Positions 52,982-61,744 of a stretch of DNA of 64,000 nucleotides are shown one piece after another (position 1 is the stretch's first letter; the number at the start of each line of letters is the position of its first letter). Under the pieces are notes generated by a model, which was given only the letters and a program-made list of their open reading frames with translations, was not told where the DNA came from and ran no database searches. The DNA comes from Pyrobaculum ferrireducens. Lineage in GTDB: Archaea; Thermoproteota; Thermoprotei; Thermoproteales; Thermoproteaceae. Both the position numbers and the translations under genes were made by a program. Location of the stretch: positions 592,391 to 656,390 of the forward strand of contig NC_016645.1 in the NCBI RefSeq assembly GCF_000234805.1. The letters are read 5' to 3'.

Positions 52982-55150
52982 CTATTGGGGCTTCAGCGCC
53001 TTGGGCAGTCCTCTTATCATGCATAGGAGGAATACGGCTATGCCGGCCCCCGCCACGACGTCGCCAATCATCCTCAGCCACACGTATGTGTGGATGTCCG
53101 GACGCATCCAGAAGGCAGGCGTGCCGTCGGGGGCGAAGATGGCTTTGGAGGCCCAGTAGCCGAGTTGTTGAGTGGCGGCGAATTGGTTGGTCATGAGGAG
53201 CATGAGGGAGAGGAGCACCTGTAGGTAGAAGCCGGCGGCCATGACCACAACGGCGAGTCTAAGCCTCCTCAGCTGCGCCGCGCCGAATGCCCCGGCCAAG
53301 GCGAAGGCCACTGTCCACATCAACATGGTGGGGGCGCCGTAGGCCAGCGGCATGGCTAGGTGGGCGTGCACCATGGTAGCCTGGCTGCCGTGGGTGTAGT
53401 AGTTTACCACCGGCATGTTTATCAGCCCAGCTCCGAAGGCCACGACGCCGACGGCGCCGCCGAAGGCCGCCACTAGGACGAACGTGAGGAGGGTCTTCTG
53501 AAGCTCCGTCTTGTACTCCCCCCTCTTCCACAGCACTAAGGCGTATGCGATGAGGAAGCCGATGGGGAGCACCTCGAGGGTGGACATGACGGCGCCGACG
53601 TACATCCAGAGGGTGGGCTGCCCGCCCCAGTAGTAGTGGTGGGCCGTGCCGATCATGCCGGTCACAATCTCAAGAGTGGCGTCCAGCCCGGCGGCCGCCA
53701 CCGCCATCTTTGGCGGAACCATGCCGGCTATCACAAGTAGGATGAGGAGTATGGGGATGACGATGGCCGGCCAGAAGCCCTCCACAAACGAGTGGATTAT
53801 TATCCAGCGGAAGTACTCGTCTATTGTGAAGTGCCACCACGGCGTTGCTACGGGCAGGGCGCCCATGAAGGCGCCGAAGGCTGTGCCCGCCAGCGCGATG
53901 GAGAGGATCTTGACGAGTGGCTGTATGGGCTCTGGCGAGGTCTTTGACGCCCTCCACACGGTGATGGAGAGGTAGGACAGCAAGGCGGCTATTAGCAATA
54001 GCCACAGAGTGCCTTGGCTGATCACCGGCCTCCCCTGGGACCCTACTATAAACCAGAGCGGATCTGGCAGTAGCTGTAGGTAAGACGACCATATGCCAAG
54101 GAGTATCCCAAGGGCGGTGAAGGCGCCGGCGCCTAAAATTGCAAGCACCTTGCCTCTGGATAGCTTCACTCCCAGATACGGCAGGACAAACAAGGCGAAT
54201 GAGACCCACGATACTGCTATCCACAATATTGCCAGATTGTAGTGGAGCGCCCTAGCGACATTGAAGGGCAGTATGTTATTTATGCCTGAAATTCCATATA
54301 GTGAAGAGGGCTCTGTATATTTGTGCATAAGGTAGCCCCCGAGAAGGCCTTGGATAGACAGGCCGAGCACCGCCAGGACGAAGCCTAGAAGGGCCAGCCT
54401 CTGCTCCGCCGTGGGGGGCGGCAACTCGACTGTTATGCGGGGCTCCCTCCAGTAGTCAATAAACTTGATTATTATCCAGCCGGCGAGGGGCATTATGACA
54501 AGGAGCAACACGAAGAAGGTTACCCAGGTAGACACGGTGACGTGGACGTTTGGGCCGAGAATGCCGGGCATGTAGGGGAAGCCGTTGGTGTAGTTAGCCA
54601 TGGCGGCCATGACTCCCCAGGTGAAGAAAGACACTATCTTCCTTACGTGTTCGGGGTCTGTGATTAGGTTGGGCTTTAGGCCGATCTCCTCGGCCCTGGG
54701 GCCGAAGAGCTGTCTGTAGAACTCCACCGCTTGTCTATAGGCGGCGCCGAACTCATCGCTCACGACAGCCGTGCCGGCGGCGGGGGAGAAGAGGGAGGAG
54801 GCCCTCGCGGAGAGCTCCGGCGTCATGAGGCGCTTGATCTCAGGGGCGAGGGTGGTCCCCCTAAGCTGGCCGATTTTGTCAACATAAAACTTCATGGTGT
54901 AGGCGGTGTAGTCTATGCCGAAGTAGCCGCCGAAGCCCAGGAATGAGCCGTAGTCAAGCAGTCCGTACCTCTGCGCCAGCACCTTCCCCTCTATCACATC
55001 CTGCGCGGTGAATAGAAGCTGGCCGCTCTTAGTCACGACGCGCTCCGGTATCGGGGGGAGGTTGTAAAAAGTCCAGACGGCCATGGCGATGTACACCACA
55101 TACACCAAAACCGTGGCGGCCAGGACTAGGTAGGTCCACCCGTTTTTCAT
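52982..55150 (-). CDS. norZ: Quinol-dependent nitric oxide reductase (qNOR)
   Basis: 722 aa single-subunit enzyme with an N-terminal extension replacing NorC and about 14 helices. Active-site motifs: HSFVEGFWP (FeB His and Glu), GTAHHYYWGG (two His), VHAHLAM (heme His), and ALHYNLAILW in the earlier helix. It reduces 2 NO to N2O with quinol electrons. The strongest copy of the shared operator lies 33-46 bp before the ATG. Confidence 0.93.
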   Translation of the reverse strand: MKNGWTYLVLAATVLVYVVYIAMAVWTFYNLPPIPERVVTKSGQLLFTAQDVIEGKVLAQRYGLLDYGSFLGFGGYFGIDYTAYTMKFYVDKIGQLRGTTLAPEIKRLMTPELSARASSLFSPAAGTAVVSDEFGAAYRQAVEFYRQLFGPRAEEIGLKPNLITDPEHVRKIVSFFTWGVMAAMANYTNGFPYMPGILGPNVHVTVSTWVTFFVLLLVIMPLAGWIIIKFIDYWREPRITVELPPPTAEQRLALLGFVLAVLGLSIQGLLGGYLMHKYTEPSSLYGISGINNILPFNVARALHYNLAILWIAVSWVSFALFVLPYLGVKLSRGKVLAILGAGAFTALGILLGIWSSYLQLLPDPLWFIVGSQGRPVISQGTLWLLLIAALLSYLSITVWRASKTSPEPIQPLVKILSIALAGTAFGAFMGALPVATPWWHFTIDEYFRWIIIHSFVEGFWPAIVIPILLILLVIAGMVPPKMAVAAAGLDATLEIVTGMIGTAHHYYWGGQPTLWMYVGAVMSTLEVLPIGFLIAYALVLWKRGEYKTELQKTLLTFVLVAAFGGAVGVVAFGAGLINMPVVNYYTHGSQATMVHAHLAMPLAYGAPTMLMWTVAFALAGAFGAAQLRRLRLAVVVMAAGFYLQVLLSLMLLMTNQFAATQQLGYWASKAIFAPDGTPAFWMRPDIHTYVWLRMIGDVVAGAGIAVFLLCMIRGLPKALKPQ

Positions 55151-55182
55151 AGGTGTAGCTCACAGCGCCGTGAGAAAATGTT

Positions 55183-55196
55183 TCTGGTTAACCAGA
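55183..55196. promoter_or_regulatory. Perfect palindromic operator before the NO reductase gene
   Basis: TCTGGTTAACCAGA, a perfect 14-bp palindrome. On the minus strand it reads into TTAACCAGAAACATTTTCTC and the ATG. The dyad suggests a homodimeric activator of the FNR/CRP or HTH type. Confidence 0.75.
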
Positions 55197-55233
55197 GAAA
55201 CCAGAGGGCTCCTCTGGCCGCCCCTCTCCGCCT

Positions 55234-56070
55234 CTAGCGTATAAGCAAGGCTAGGAGGAAGAAGGTGAGGATTGGGCTCGACATCTTGTACATCTTCCAC
55301 ATCGAGGCGTCGTCTCTCCTCTTGAGGACCAGGAGGCTTGAGTAGAGCGACATGGCGGCGCCCAGAGCCACCAGCGGCAGGCCCGTGCCGAGCCCGACGA
55401 AGGCCAGGTACAGCACGACGGCGTATATGGCGCTTGCGATGTTCATAGAGGTTATGACTAGCTGAGACGTGCCCAGGCTCGCCACGGTGGGCAGCATGGG
55501 GACGCCAGCCTTGATGTAGTCATCTCTGTATCTATACGCGAGGGCCCATATGTGGGCCGGGATCCAGAGATAGATGGCGAAGGAGAGCAGAACAGCCGGT
55601 AGATCCACGTAGCCCCTCCCCAGGGCGTATCCACCGAGGAACGTGGCGTTTCCGGCGAAGCCGCCCGCCAGTACGTTTAGCCAGCTCCTCCTCTTGAGCC
55701 AGATGGTGTACACCACGGCGTAGAAAAACCACCCAAGCGCTGTGAAGAAGGCGACGAGGGGGGTGAGGAGGATAAAGGCCAGCGCGACGCCCGCCGCCGA
55801 CAGGGCGAGGGAGTAGATAAGGGCGGCTCTCGGGTCGACGAGGCCGCGGGGCAGGGGCCTCTTGGCTGTGCGGGTCATCTTCGCATCTATGTCTCTCTCC
55901 CAGTAGTGGTTGAAGGCGGCGGCGCCTCCCGTGGACAGCGTCGCGGCTGTAAGCAACCACAACAGCTTCTGCATGTCCACCGCGGGGGTTGCGTATATGT
56001 ACCCCGCCGCGCTTGCGAGTATGAGTAGCCAGATTACCCGCGGCTTTAGTAAAACAAGATAGGGCGACAT
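55234..56070 (-). CDS. ctaB: Protoheme IX farnesyltransferase (heme O synthase)
   Basis: 278 aa from ATG 56070, supported by TTTAAAAT at about 56091-56098; the frame is open further upstream but that part overlies the divergent gene. UbiA-family helices with the Mg-prenyl-PP motif [12 protein letters not shown] and the second YRDDY. It makes heme O for heme A/As oxidases. Confidence 0.93.
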   Translation of the reverse strand: MSPYLVLLKPRVIWLLILASAAGYIYATPAVDMQKLLWLLTAATLSTGGAAAFNHYWERDIDAKMTRTAKRPLPRGLVDPRAALIYSLALSAAGVALAFILLTPLVAFFTALGWFFYAVVYTIWLKRRSWLNVLAGGFAGNATFLGGYALGRGYVDLPAVLLSFAIYLWIPAHIWALAYRYRDDYIKAGVPMLPTVASLGTSQLVITSMNIASAIYAVVLYLAFVGLGTGLPLVALGAAMSLYSSLLVLKRRDDASMWKMYKMSSPILTFFLLALLIR

Positions 56071-56155
56071 GTCAATGTAAATAAATTGGCATTTTAAATC
56101 TTGGTGGAAACATGATTGACGGAAATGGCTATAACGCGCCGTGTAGAGTGGACAC

Positions 56156-56735
56156 ATGTCCGCGGCTCTGTTTGGAGTAGTCGCCGCCGCCTCGCTGGGC
56201 GGCGGGCTGTATCTGCTGTGGCTGTTCGCCAGGTGGAGGCAGTTGTGCGACCTCTTCGTTTCGCTGGGGCTTGTGGTTCTGGCGGCGCTGTCTATCCTAC
56301 TGGCGGTGCAGGGGCTGGAGGCTTTGAAGTCGCCGCTGGCGGCTCCGCTCGGCGCCTTGGTGCCGCTACTCATATCTCTAGGTGTTGTAAAAGTGGCGGC
56401 GCCTAGGTACTGGAAGTGGTACGGCGTCTTTGCCGTGGTGGGGCTGGTGGTAATTGCGGCTTTTAGGCCGGCTGTGCCCGTCATCCACGCCGTGGCTGGC
56501 CTCGTGATTTTCCTCCTCCCCATCTACGCAGTGCTTAAAAAAAGCCGCGCCGGTTCACTTCATAGGCGTCGCGGTGGGCGGCGTGTTGATAGGAGTGGGC
56601 AGCCTGGCGCTAGCCTCGGCGATAATGGCGCGGCCTATACTGCCTCTGGAGCTTGTGGTGGCTCTACTGCCGTGGATACTCCTGCTCATGGCTGTCTTCT
56701 ATGTATACGGCTTCGCCGCCGGGGTTAGGAGATGA
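56156..56735 (+). pseudogene. Hydrophobic membrane protein, frameshifted at an A7 tract
   Basis: The first 126 or so codons encode about five membrane helices. At the A7 run (56537-56543) the frame turns into a Ser/Arg/Gly-rich tail ending at 56728. Removing one A restores a hydrophobic continuation (VHFIGVAVGGVLIGVG and later VVALLPWILLLM), ending at TGA 56733-56735, which overlaps the next ATG in the usual operon manner. So the intact protein would be about 192 aa. I do not recognise the family; it precedes another membrane protein and is divergent from ctaB. Confidence 0.75.
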
Positions 56736-58091
56736 GGGAGGTAAAGGAAGTTAGACTACTCCTCTTTTTCACCCTCCCAATAGTGGCGTTTTTCGGGTTG
56801 CTCTCGGGGCCGCTGGCGGAGGCGGGGGTCAAGGCGGCTCTGAGCCACTACCTCTCTATAAAGCCCGGGGAGGAGGACTTCGCCGCCCGGGCCATCATGG
56901 TCTACCACATAGCCGCTGTCATTAGTGACGGCAGGCACTCTCTACCTAGCTGTGAAATACCTAGACCACGACACGAGGCTCACAAACCCAATTGTTAAGC
57001 TCGCCACAGCCGGCTGGATCGTCGCCGTGCCCTCTGGGCTGGCTTTCGCCTACTTTGGGAGGAGCCCGGTCGCCCACGCTCTGTGGCTGGTGGGGCTCAC
57101 CTTGCTCTTCGCCTCGGGGGTGCTTTTCCTCTACGCTGTGTCCCCCCTGAGGTTCAGCTGGCGGGAGAACAGCCTAGAGAGGGCCGCGGTGTTTGTCGTG
57201 GGGGCGTGTCTACTCGTCGCGGCCGCCATGGGGGCCGTATACGCCGCCTACCTGGGGTTTGACCCCGGCGTGAAGATATACATACCGGAGGAGCACTCCA
57301 CGAGGGAGTACCGGGGCCTCGCCCCGGCCTCGACGCCTCTACAGCTCGTGGTGGCCGGCCACGCCCACGCCGCCGTCGCCATATGGTCAGCCGCGGTCAT
57401 GTTGCTGGGGATTAAGTGGTCGCAGATGCAGAGCTGGAGGCCCCGCCTCTACAAGGCGGCGCTTATCCTCACCGCGGTTGGCTCTGTAATTACGCTGTTT
57501 GGAAGCGCGGTGGTTCCCGTGTGGAGGCCCATTGCGCACCAGATAATATTCGGCGGAATTGGGCCCCTCCACCTCGCCCTCTTCTTCCTCTGGCTTAGGC
57601 TGGCCTCTATGCTTAGGGGCGGCGGGTGGAGAGACCCCGTCAAACTTGGCCTCTTTCTAATACCCATCTGGATGGTGGTCTTCGTCACCTCCACCGGCCC
57701 CATGGTGGCCTCTCAGCTTAAATACGTAAGGGCTGTCTGGCCTCTGGAGGACGAGATTACCTACAACGTGGCTCACTGGCATATGCTGGCCTTCGTCACG
57801 GCGTCTGCGATGTTCCTGCTCTACCTCGACGGGTTCAGCGGGGCGATGAGGAAGATACCGGCGCTTTTGCTGGTGGTAGGCGGCACCGTGGCCCTAGCCG
57901 CCGCGTTTGTCTACGAGCTGTCGCCGATATTCGCCGGGAGAGCCGCGGCGACGACCCTCACCCCTCTGGCAGAGGCCTCCGCCAGGATAAAGAAGGCTGT
58001 GATGTTACCGCTGGACATGGGCCTGGCGATGAGTTTCGCCGCGTTTGCCCTGTTCACCCTCTGGCTGTTTATTAAGACGGTTAAAAAATAG
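56732..58091 (+). pseudogene. Histidine-rich polytopic membrane protein split by a frameshift
   Basis: The N-terminal frame starts at ATG 56732 and shows a hydrophobic helix and H-I-A-A-V-I near 56910-56922. The rest is in another frame starting around GTG 56925 (T-A-G-T-L-Y-L-A-V-K-Y-L) to 58091. Deleting one base near 56924 joins them into a protein of about 452 aa with about eleven helices. Helices carry GHAHAA, AHQIIFGG, PLHLALFF and AHWHMLAF, an arrangement reminiscent of heme-binding oxidase-like helices, but no family is recognised. It sits in the NO reductase/ctaB neighbourhood. Confidence 0.72.
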
Positions 58092-58204
58092 ATACTTTTT
58101 TCTACAAATATTCCTAAGTATAGGCCTTTATATATATTAAGAAATAGTTAACTAATTCATTTATATCGAGGTAAAATTTAAAAATAGAAATAGAGTGTAG
58201 TATA

Positions 58205-58669
58205 ATGAAGTATCTCGTCCTCTATCTTAAGCCTTGTGAAAAACTGCCCCGCGACGCCTACGCCCATCTCGGTTTTTACCTCAAAAATGGCTTGATCTCC
58301 CACGTCGTGGCTACTAAACACGGCCTCCGCCTAGTTTCAGCCCGTTGTGAGGAGTGTATATTCTACAAACTCCTAACCTCTACATATGTATACGGGACGC
58401 CCCAGATAAGCCAAGGCAGGATTAAAGTGGTGGCACTGGACAACAGAGCCGTGAGGAGGCTAGTGGCTCAACACAGCCACCAGGTGGTCAAGGTAGTGGA
58501 GGCGGGGCCCAGATCACTCGTCCTCACAGAGCGCCAGAAAGAGGTGCTGAGAGCCTTGGCAGACGGCCACAACATATCAAGCACAGCCCGGATGGAAAGC
58601 GTTTCGAAGGTAGCTGTCTACAAAACCTTCAAGACTGCGCTTAGAAAAGTAGTCGCCTTGCTAGCCTAG
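58205..58669 (+). CDS. HTH transcription regulator with conserved cysteines, paralogue A
   Basis: 154 aa. An N-terminal alpha/beta domain carries C11 (LKPC) and a C-x-x-C pair (C48, C51 in ARCEECIF). The C-terminal HTH (about 108-150) reads LTERQKEVLRALADG, like the bacterio-opsin-activator/LuxR type. It is paralogous to the convergent gene at 58661, with the same cysteine pattern. The cysteines could bind a metal, an Fe-S cluster or NO. It lies between the denitrification genes and the second nosDFY set, making it a candidate regulator. TATA AATTTAAAAAT upstream. Confidence 0.8.
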   Translation: MKYLVLYLKPCEKLPRDAYAHLGFYLKNGLISHVVATKHGLRLVSARCEECIFYKLLTSTYVYGTPQISQGRIKVVALDNRAVRRLVAQHSHQVVKVVEAGPRSLVLTERQKEVLRALADGHNISSTARMESVSKVAVYKTFKTALRKVVALLA

Positions 58670-59119
58670 TAGGCGTATTGTCTTTTCAAGCGCCCTCTTG
58701 ACGAGGCGGCAGGCGGCAGATTTAGAAATACCAAGCCCGCTCGCCACCGCCGAGAGGCCTCCCTCTGCAAAAAGCCGGAGGGCTTTCCTCTGCTTGGCGC
58801 TTAGGCGTATGAATTTCCTCTCTTCAACTGTGTAGATTCTGTGCCGCAACATCTTCTCCAAGCCCGGGGTGTACAGAAGAGTGAAGACTATGTGGCCCTC
58901 GTCTACCCTTGGCATATCTACAAGCGCCGACCTTTTTAGAAGTTCCGTCAATACACAACCGCGGCATGTCACCCTGTACAGCACCTTCCCCCTCCTTAAA
59001 TAGTGTATAATTTTCCCTCCATATACAGAAAAACCAACATATTCCAAATTCTCAACATTATTTTCAACTGTCTCTAAAAAATATTTACAAGGCTTTTCTC
59101 TAAGAATAATAACTCTCAT
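58661..59119 (-). CDS. HTH transcription regulator with conserved cysteines, paralogue B
   Basis: 152 aa. The same layout as its convergent neighbour: C11 (REKPC), C52 and C55 (TCRGC) and a C-terminal HTH (LSAKQRKALRLFAEGG, then SKSAACRLVKRAL). The HTH of this copy has an extra Cys. The two genes overlap by 9 bp at their 3' ends, suggesting local duplication by inversion or a long-kept pair. TATA CATTTAAGTAG at about 59142-59152. Near the start lies an imperfect AGATCTAGAT dyad (about 59122-59136) that might be a self-operator. Confidence 0.8.
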   Translation of the reverse strand: MRVIILREKPCKYFLETVENNVENLEYVGFSVYGGKIIHYLRRGKVLYRVTCRGCVLTELLKRSALVDMPRVDEGHIVFTLLYTPGLEKMLRHRIYTVEERKFIRLSAKQRKALRLFAEGGLSAVASGLGISKSAACRLVKRALEKTIRLLG

Positions 59120-59165
59120 GTATAGATCTAGATACAGCTACTTAAATGCGTTATCTGCGGCGTCT

Positions 59166-59873
59166 CTATAGATCTGTTGTTGCTATCTTAATGACGGCGG
59201 TAGCTAACAGAGCCGCGAGCCATGTGGCCGCGGCGACTGGAATTACAAAGGCGCTGGAGTAGAGTAGATCCCCCACGGGGCCTAGCGTTAGGAGGTGTGG
59301 ATCCGCCTGCGCCACCCCAGCCAGCCTGGCGGCGGTAACCGGGTTTAGAAGCAACGCGCCGGCCACCGCCTCCGTGGGGATTGGCAGATACGTCGTGGCG
59401 AAGGTCAAGGCCAGGTCGTACACCAGGGCGAGGGCTGTCCAGAGCGAGACCCCCCAGGCGTAGCCGTACCCCCTCGACTTCGCAGAGAAGCCTATGAGAA
59501 GCCCCATGTAGAGGCTGGAGTACGCCGAGAGCACCACGGCAGTTGCGTAAGCCGCCGCGCCTCCCGGCCTCGCCGCGGCGTACAGCGCCGTGGCAGGCGC
59601 CAGCACCAAGGCGGCTTTTAGAGAGGTGGTGGCGGTTCTCCACAACGCGTACCTCCTCCTCCCCATAGCCGCTATATACGCCGCCGCCCAGCCCTCCCGG
59701 TCATCGAAGGCAGACGCGAGGCCGAGTATCAAGCCGGCGAGGGAAGCCGCGGCTGAGGATAAGCTGGCCGCCATAACCACAGGCCCGAGGCCTGTGCCCA
59801 GGCCCGCGGTTGCCAGCGCCAGCAGTACGAGAGCCGCCGCCATCGCGAGGTCGGGCCCCTCAAGCCTATACAT
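59166..59873 (-). CDS. ABC-2 type permease, second NosY-like
   Basis: 235 aa from ATG 59873, Ala/Leu-rich with six membrane segments. It ends a second NosD-NosF-NosY-like operon (ATPase stop overlaps its start). The helices are less conserved than in nosY at 46687. Longer starts up to 59921 overlap the ATPase further. Confidence 0.72.
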   Translation of the reverse strand: MYRLEGPDLAMAAALVLLALATAGLGTGLGPVVMAASLSSAAASLAGLILGLASAFDDREGWAAAYIAAMGRRRYALWRTATTSLKAALVLAPATALYAAARPGGAAAYATAVVLSAYSSLYMGLLIGFSAKSRGYGYAWGVSLWTALALVYDLALTFATTYLPIPTEAVAGALLLNPVTAARLAGVAQADPHLLTLGPVGDLLYSSAFVIPVAAATWLAALLATAVIKIATTDL

Positions 59874-60489
59874 AGCCGCCCGCTCCCCCATCCCCCTGCG
59901 CCTCGGCGGGCCCCTTGCCACATCTATACGCCGCCAGCCCCCTCAAGCCCTCCGCCTTTCCTACGTACCTGGCTCTGCCCTCCTCCAGCACCACGGCGTC
60001 CCAGTCTGGGAGTGAGAATATGAGCTCCGGGTCGTGGGTGGCCACGGCGGCGGGCGTCCTCTCCCGGAGCAACTCCACAAGCCTCCTCCTCCACCTCTCG
60101 TCGAGGAAGGCCGTGGGCTCGTCCAGCGCCAGGGGTAGCTTGGCGGAGAAGGCTATGGCCAGCACCACGCGCTTGGCCATGCCGCTGGAGAGCTCCCCCA
60201 CCCGCCTATTGAGATAGTCAACCCCAAAGAGGTCCCACTCAGGCTCGACGCCGAGGACTCTTGCATAGGTCTCGGCGACCTCCCTCACCCTGGCTCTCCG
60301 GGGGAGCTGGGGCTCCGGGGGGACGTACAGCCACCTACCCCCACCGCACCCCGTGTAGACAGAGGCCATGCATTTGAGGAGCGTGCTCTTGCCGCTACCG
60401 TTGGGCCCCACCACCAGAAACCTGTCGCCCACCTCGACGTCTACGTCAAGCATAAAGTGGCCCAGCCTCTTTCTTGCCGTGATTCTCAT
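59866..60489 (-). CDS. ABC transporter ATPase, second NosF-like
   Basis: 207 aa. Walker A GPNGSGKST, a short Q-loop region, signature V-G-E-L-S-S-G-M-A-K-R, Walker B LALDEP, switch His (ATHDPE). Shorter than nosF at 47501. It overlaps NosD2 (ATGA) and the permease. The product may serve a second copper/sulfur cofactor or another extracytoplasmic enzyme. Confidence 0.86.
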   Translation of the reverse strand: MRITARKRLGHFMLDVDVEVGDRFLVVGPNGSGKSTLLKCMASVYTGCGGGRWLYVPPEPQLPRRARVREVAETYARVLGVEPEWDLFGVDYLNRRVGELSSGMAKRVVLAIAFSAKLPLALDEPTAFLDERWRRRLVELLRERTPAAVATHDPELIFSLPDWDAVVLEEGRARYVGKAEGLRGLAAYRCGKGPAEAQGDGGAGGYV

Positions 60490-61658
60490 CTCCTCGCCAG
60501 GAGGACGAGGAGGAGAGCCGCGGCGGCCAGCGCCAGGTGCAACTGGCCCACCTCGCCTCTCTGCGGCTTTGGCTGCGGGTCGATGAACGCGACGTTGCCC
60601 ACGGCTAGGGAGTCAACAAGGAAGCGCGCGGGCGATGAGGAGAGGGGGGCTATGAGGAAGTCCGTCTTCGCGAGGGCCTCGGCGAAGTAGCTTCTGTAGA
60701 TGTACGGCCTATGCGAGGCGTGACCCTGCCACGTGTTGCCCATGACCACCACGCCGTTGAGGGAACCACCAGCGAGGAAGATGTCGACGTAGATAGCCGG
60801 CACGGCGTTTCCCACAAAGGTGTTGTTTATAATCTTGACGCCGGGGGACGGCGCGCCTCTGTAAGTCAGACCCACGTAGTTCTCCCTGACGGTGTTCCCA
60901 GCTATCTTTATACTGGTTGCGTTTCCCCAGCCTCCCATCACGAGGAGGTACACGCCGTGGACGTTGCCCGCGACGTAGTTGTCTTTGAAGACCCCCCCAG
61001 AGACGTCGGCGATGAAGAGCCCATATCCCTCAGACCAGTTTATATTCTCGACGAATTTGCAGCGGCTAACCTCGGCGTTTTGCGTATACATAACGGCGGC
61101 CCCCACGTAGTTCCCCCTCGCCGTGACGTTGGCGAGGCCGACATCTCTGCTAAACATGACGTGTACCCCATAGCGGCTGTCTCCCACCAACACCCCGGCG
61201 ATATACACACCCCGCGACCGCTCTACATACACCCCGTCGTGGAAGTAGCGCAACTCAACGCCTACGACAGAGACATTCGTGGAGTTGTATATATAGATGC
61301 CGGCGCCCCGCCGGTACACCGGGAGGCTGGGATTCCCCTCAACCAACCCGCCGTAGATCTTCACATCTGTGGAGTTAACCACCAGCACCCCGGCGGAGCA
61401 CCTAACCTCCCTCACAAGTAGCGTAACGTTAGCCGCGTTCTGCACCACCACGCAGAAGTCGGCGGGTCGCACCTTGTAAGTCGCAAAAAGCCCCCCACCA
61501 AGCTCCACAGGCCCCATACCCCCCGTCACGTTCACCACAACAGCCACGTTGCTCTGGCTAACCACAAGCGCCGCCGCGGCCAACGCAGAACCCAACAACA
61601 CAGAAATCCAAGCCACAAAAAACCCCAACACCCCCCAACCCCTCAACACATCCCACAT
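60486..61658 (-). CDS. Second NosD-like parallel beta-helix protein
   Basis: 390 aa from ATG 61658: signal anchor, beta-helix repeats (GIYIYNSTNV, GVYVERSRGV, YGVHVMFSRDV, GAAVMYTQNAEV), and a C-terminal helix ALAAAALLLVLLARR. It has several Cys, more than NosD at 48142. In-frame starts further up (GTG 61685, GTG 61706) cannot be excluded, as a TTTATATT element sits at 61711-61718. The operon is nosD2-F2-Y2 and no nosZ paralogue is next to it. Confidence 0.82.
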   Translation of the reverse strand: MWDVLRGWGVLGFFVAWISVLLGSALAAAALVVSQSNVAVVVNVTGGMGPVELGGGLFATYKVRPADFCVVVQNAANVTLLVREVRCSAGVLVVNSTDVKIYGGLVEGNPSLPVYRRGAGIYIYNSTNVSVVGVELRYFHDGVYVERSRGVYIAGVLVGDSRYGVHVMFSRDVGLANVTARGNYVGAAVMYTQNAEVSRCKFVENINWSEGYGLFIADVSGGVFKDNYVAGNVHGVYLLVMGGWGNATSIKIAGNTVRENYVGLTYRGAPSPGVKIINNTFVGNAVPAIYVDIFLAGGSLNGVVVMGNTWQGHASHRPYIYRSYFAEALAKTDFLIAPLSSSPARFLVDSLAVGNVAFIDPQPKPQRGEVGQLHLALAAAALLLVLLARR

Positions 61659-61744
61659 ACACACCCCGTAGCTACACAAAATCACAAACAGAAAACTAAC
61701 AAGCACAATATAAACACAAAACCCTCACAACCCGACACACACCC

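Noticed and set aside
58140..58160. TAGTTAACTA palindrome before HTH paralogue A
   Set aside because: Lies in a strongly AT-rich stretch where such a dyad is expected by chance, and lacks the TCTGG/CCAGA arms.
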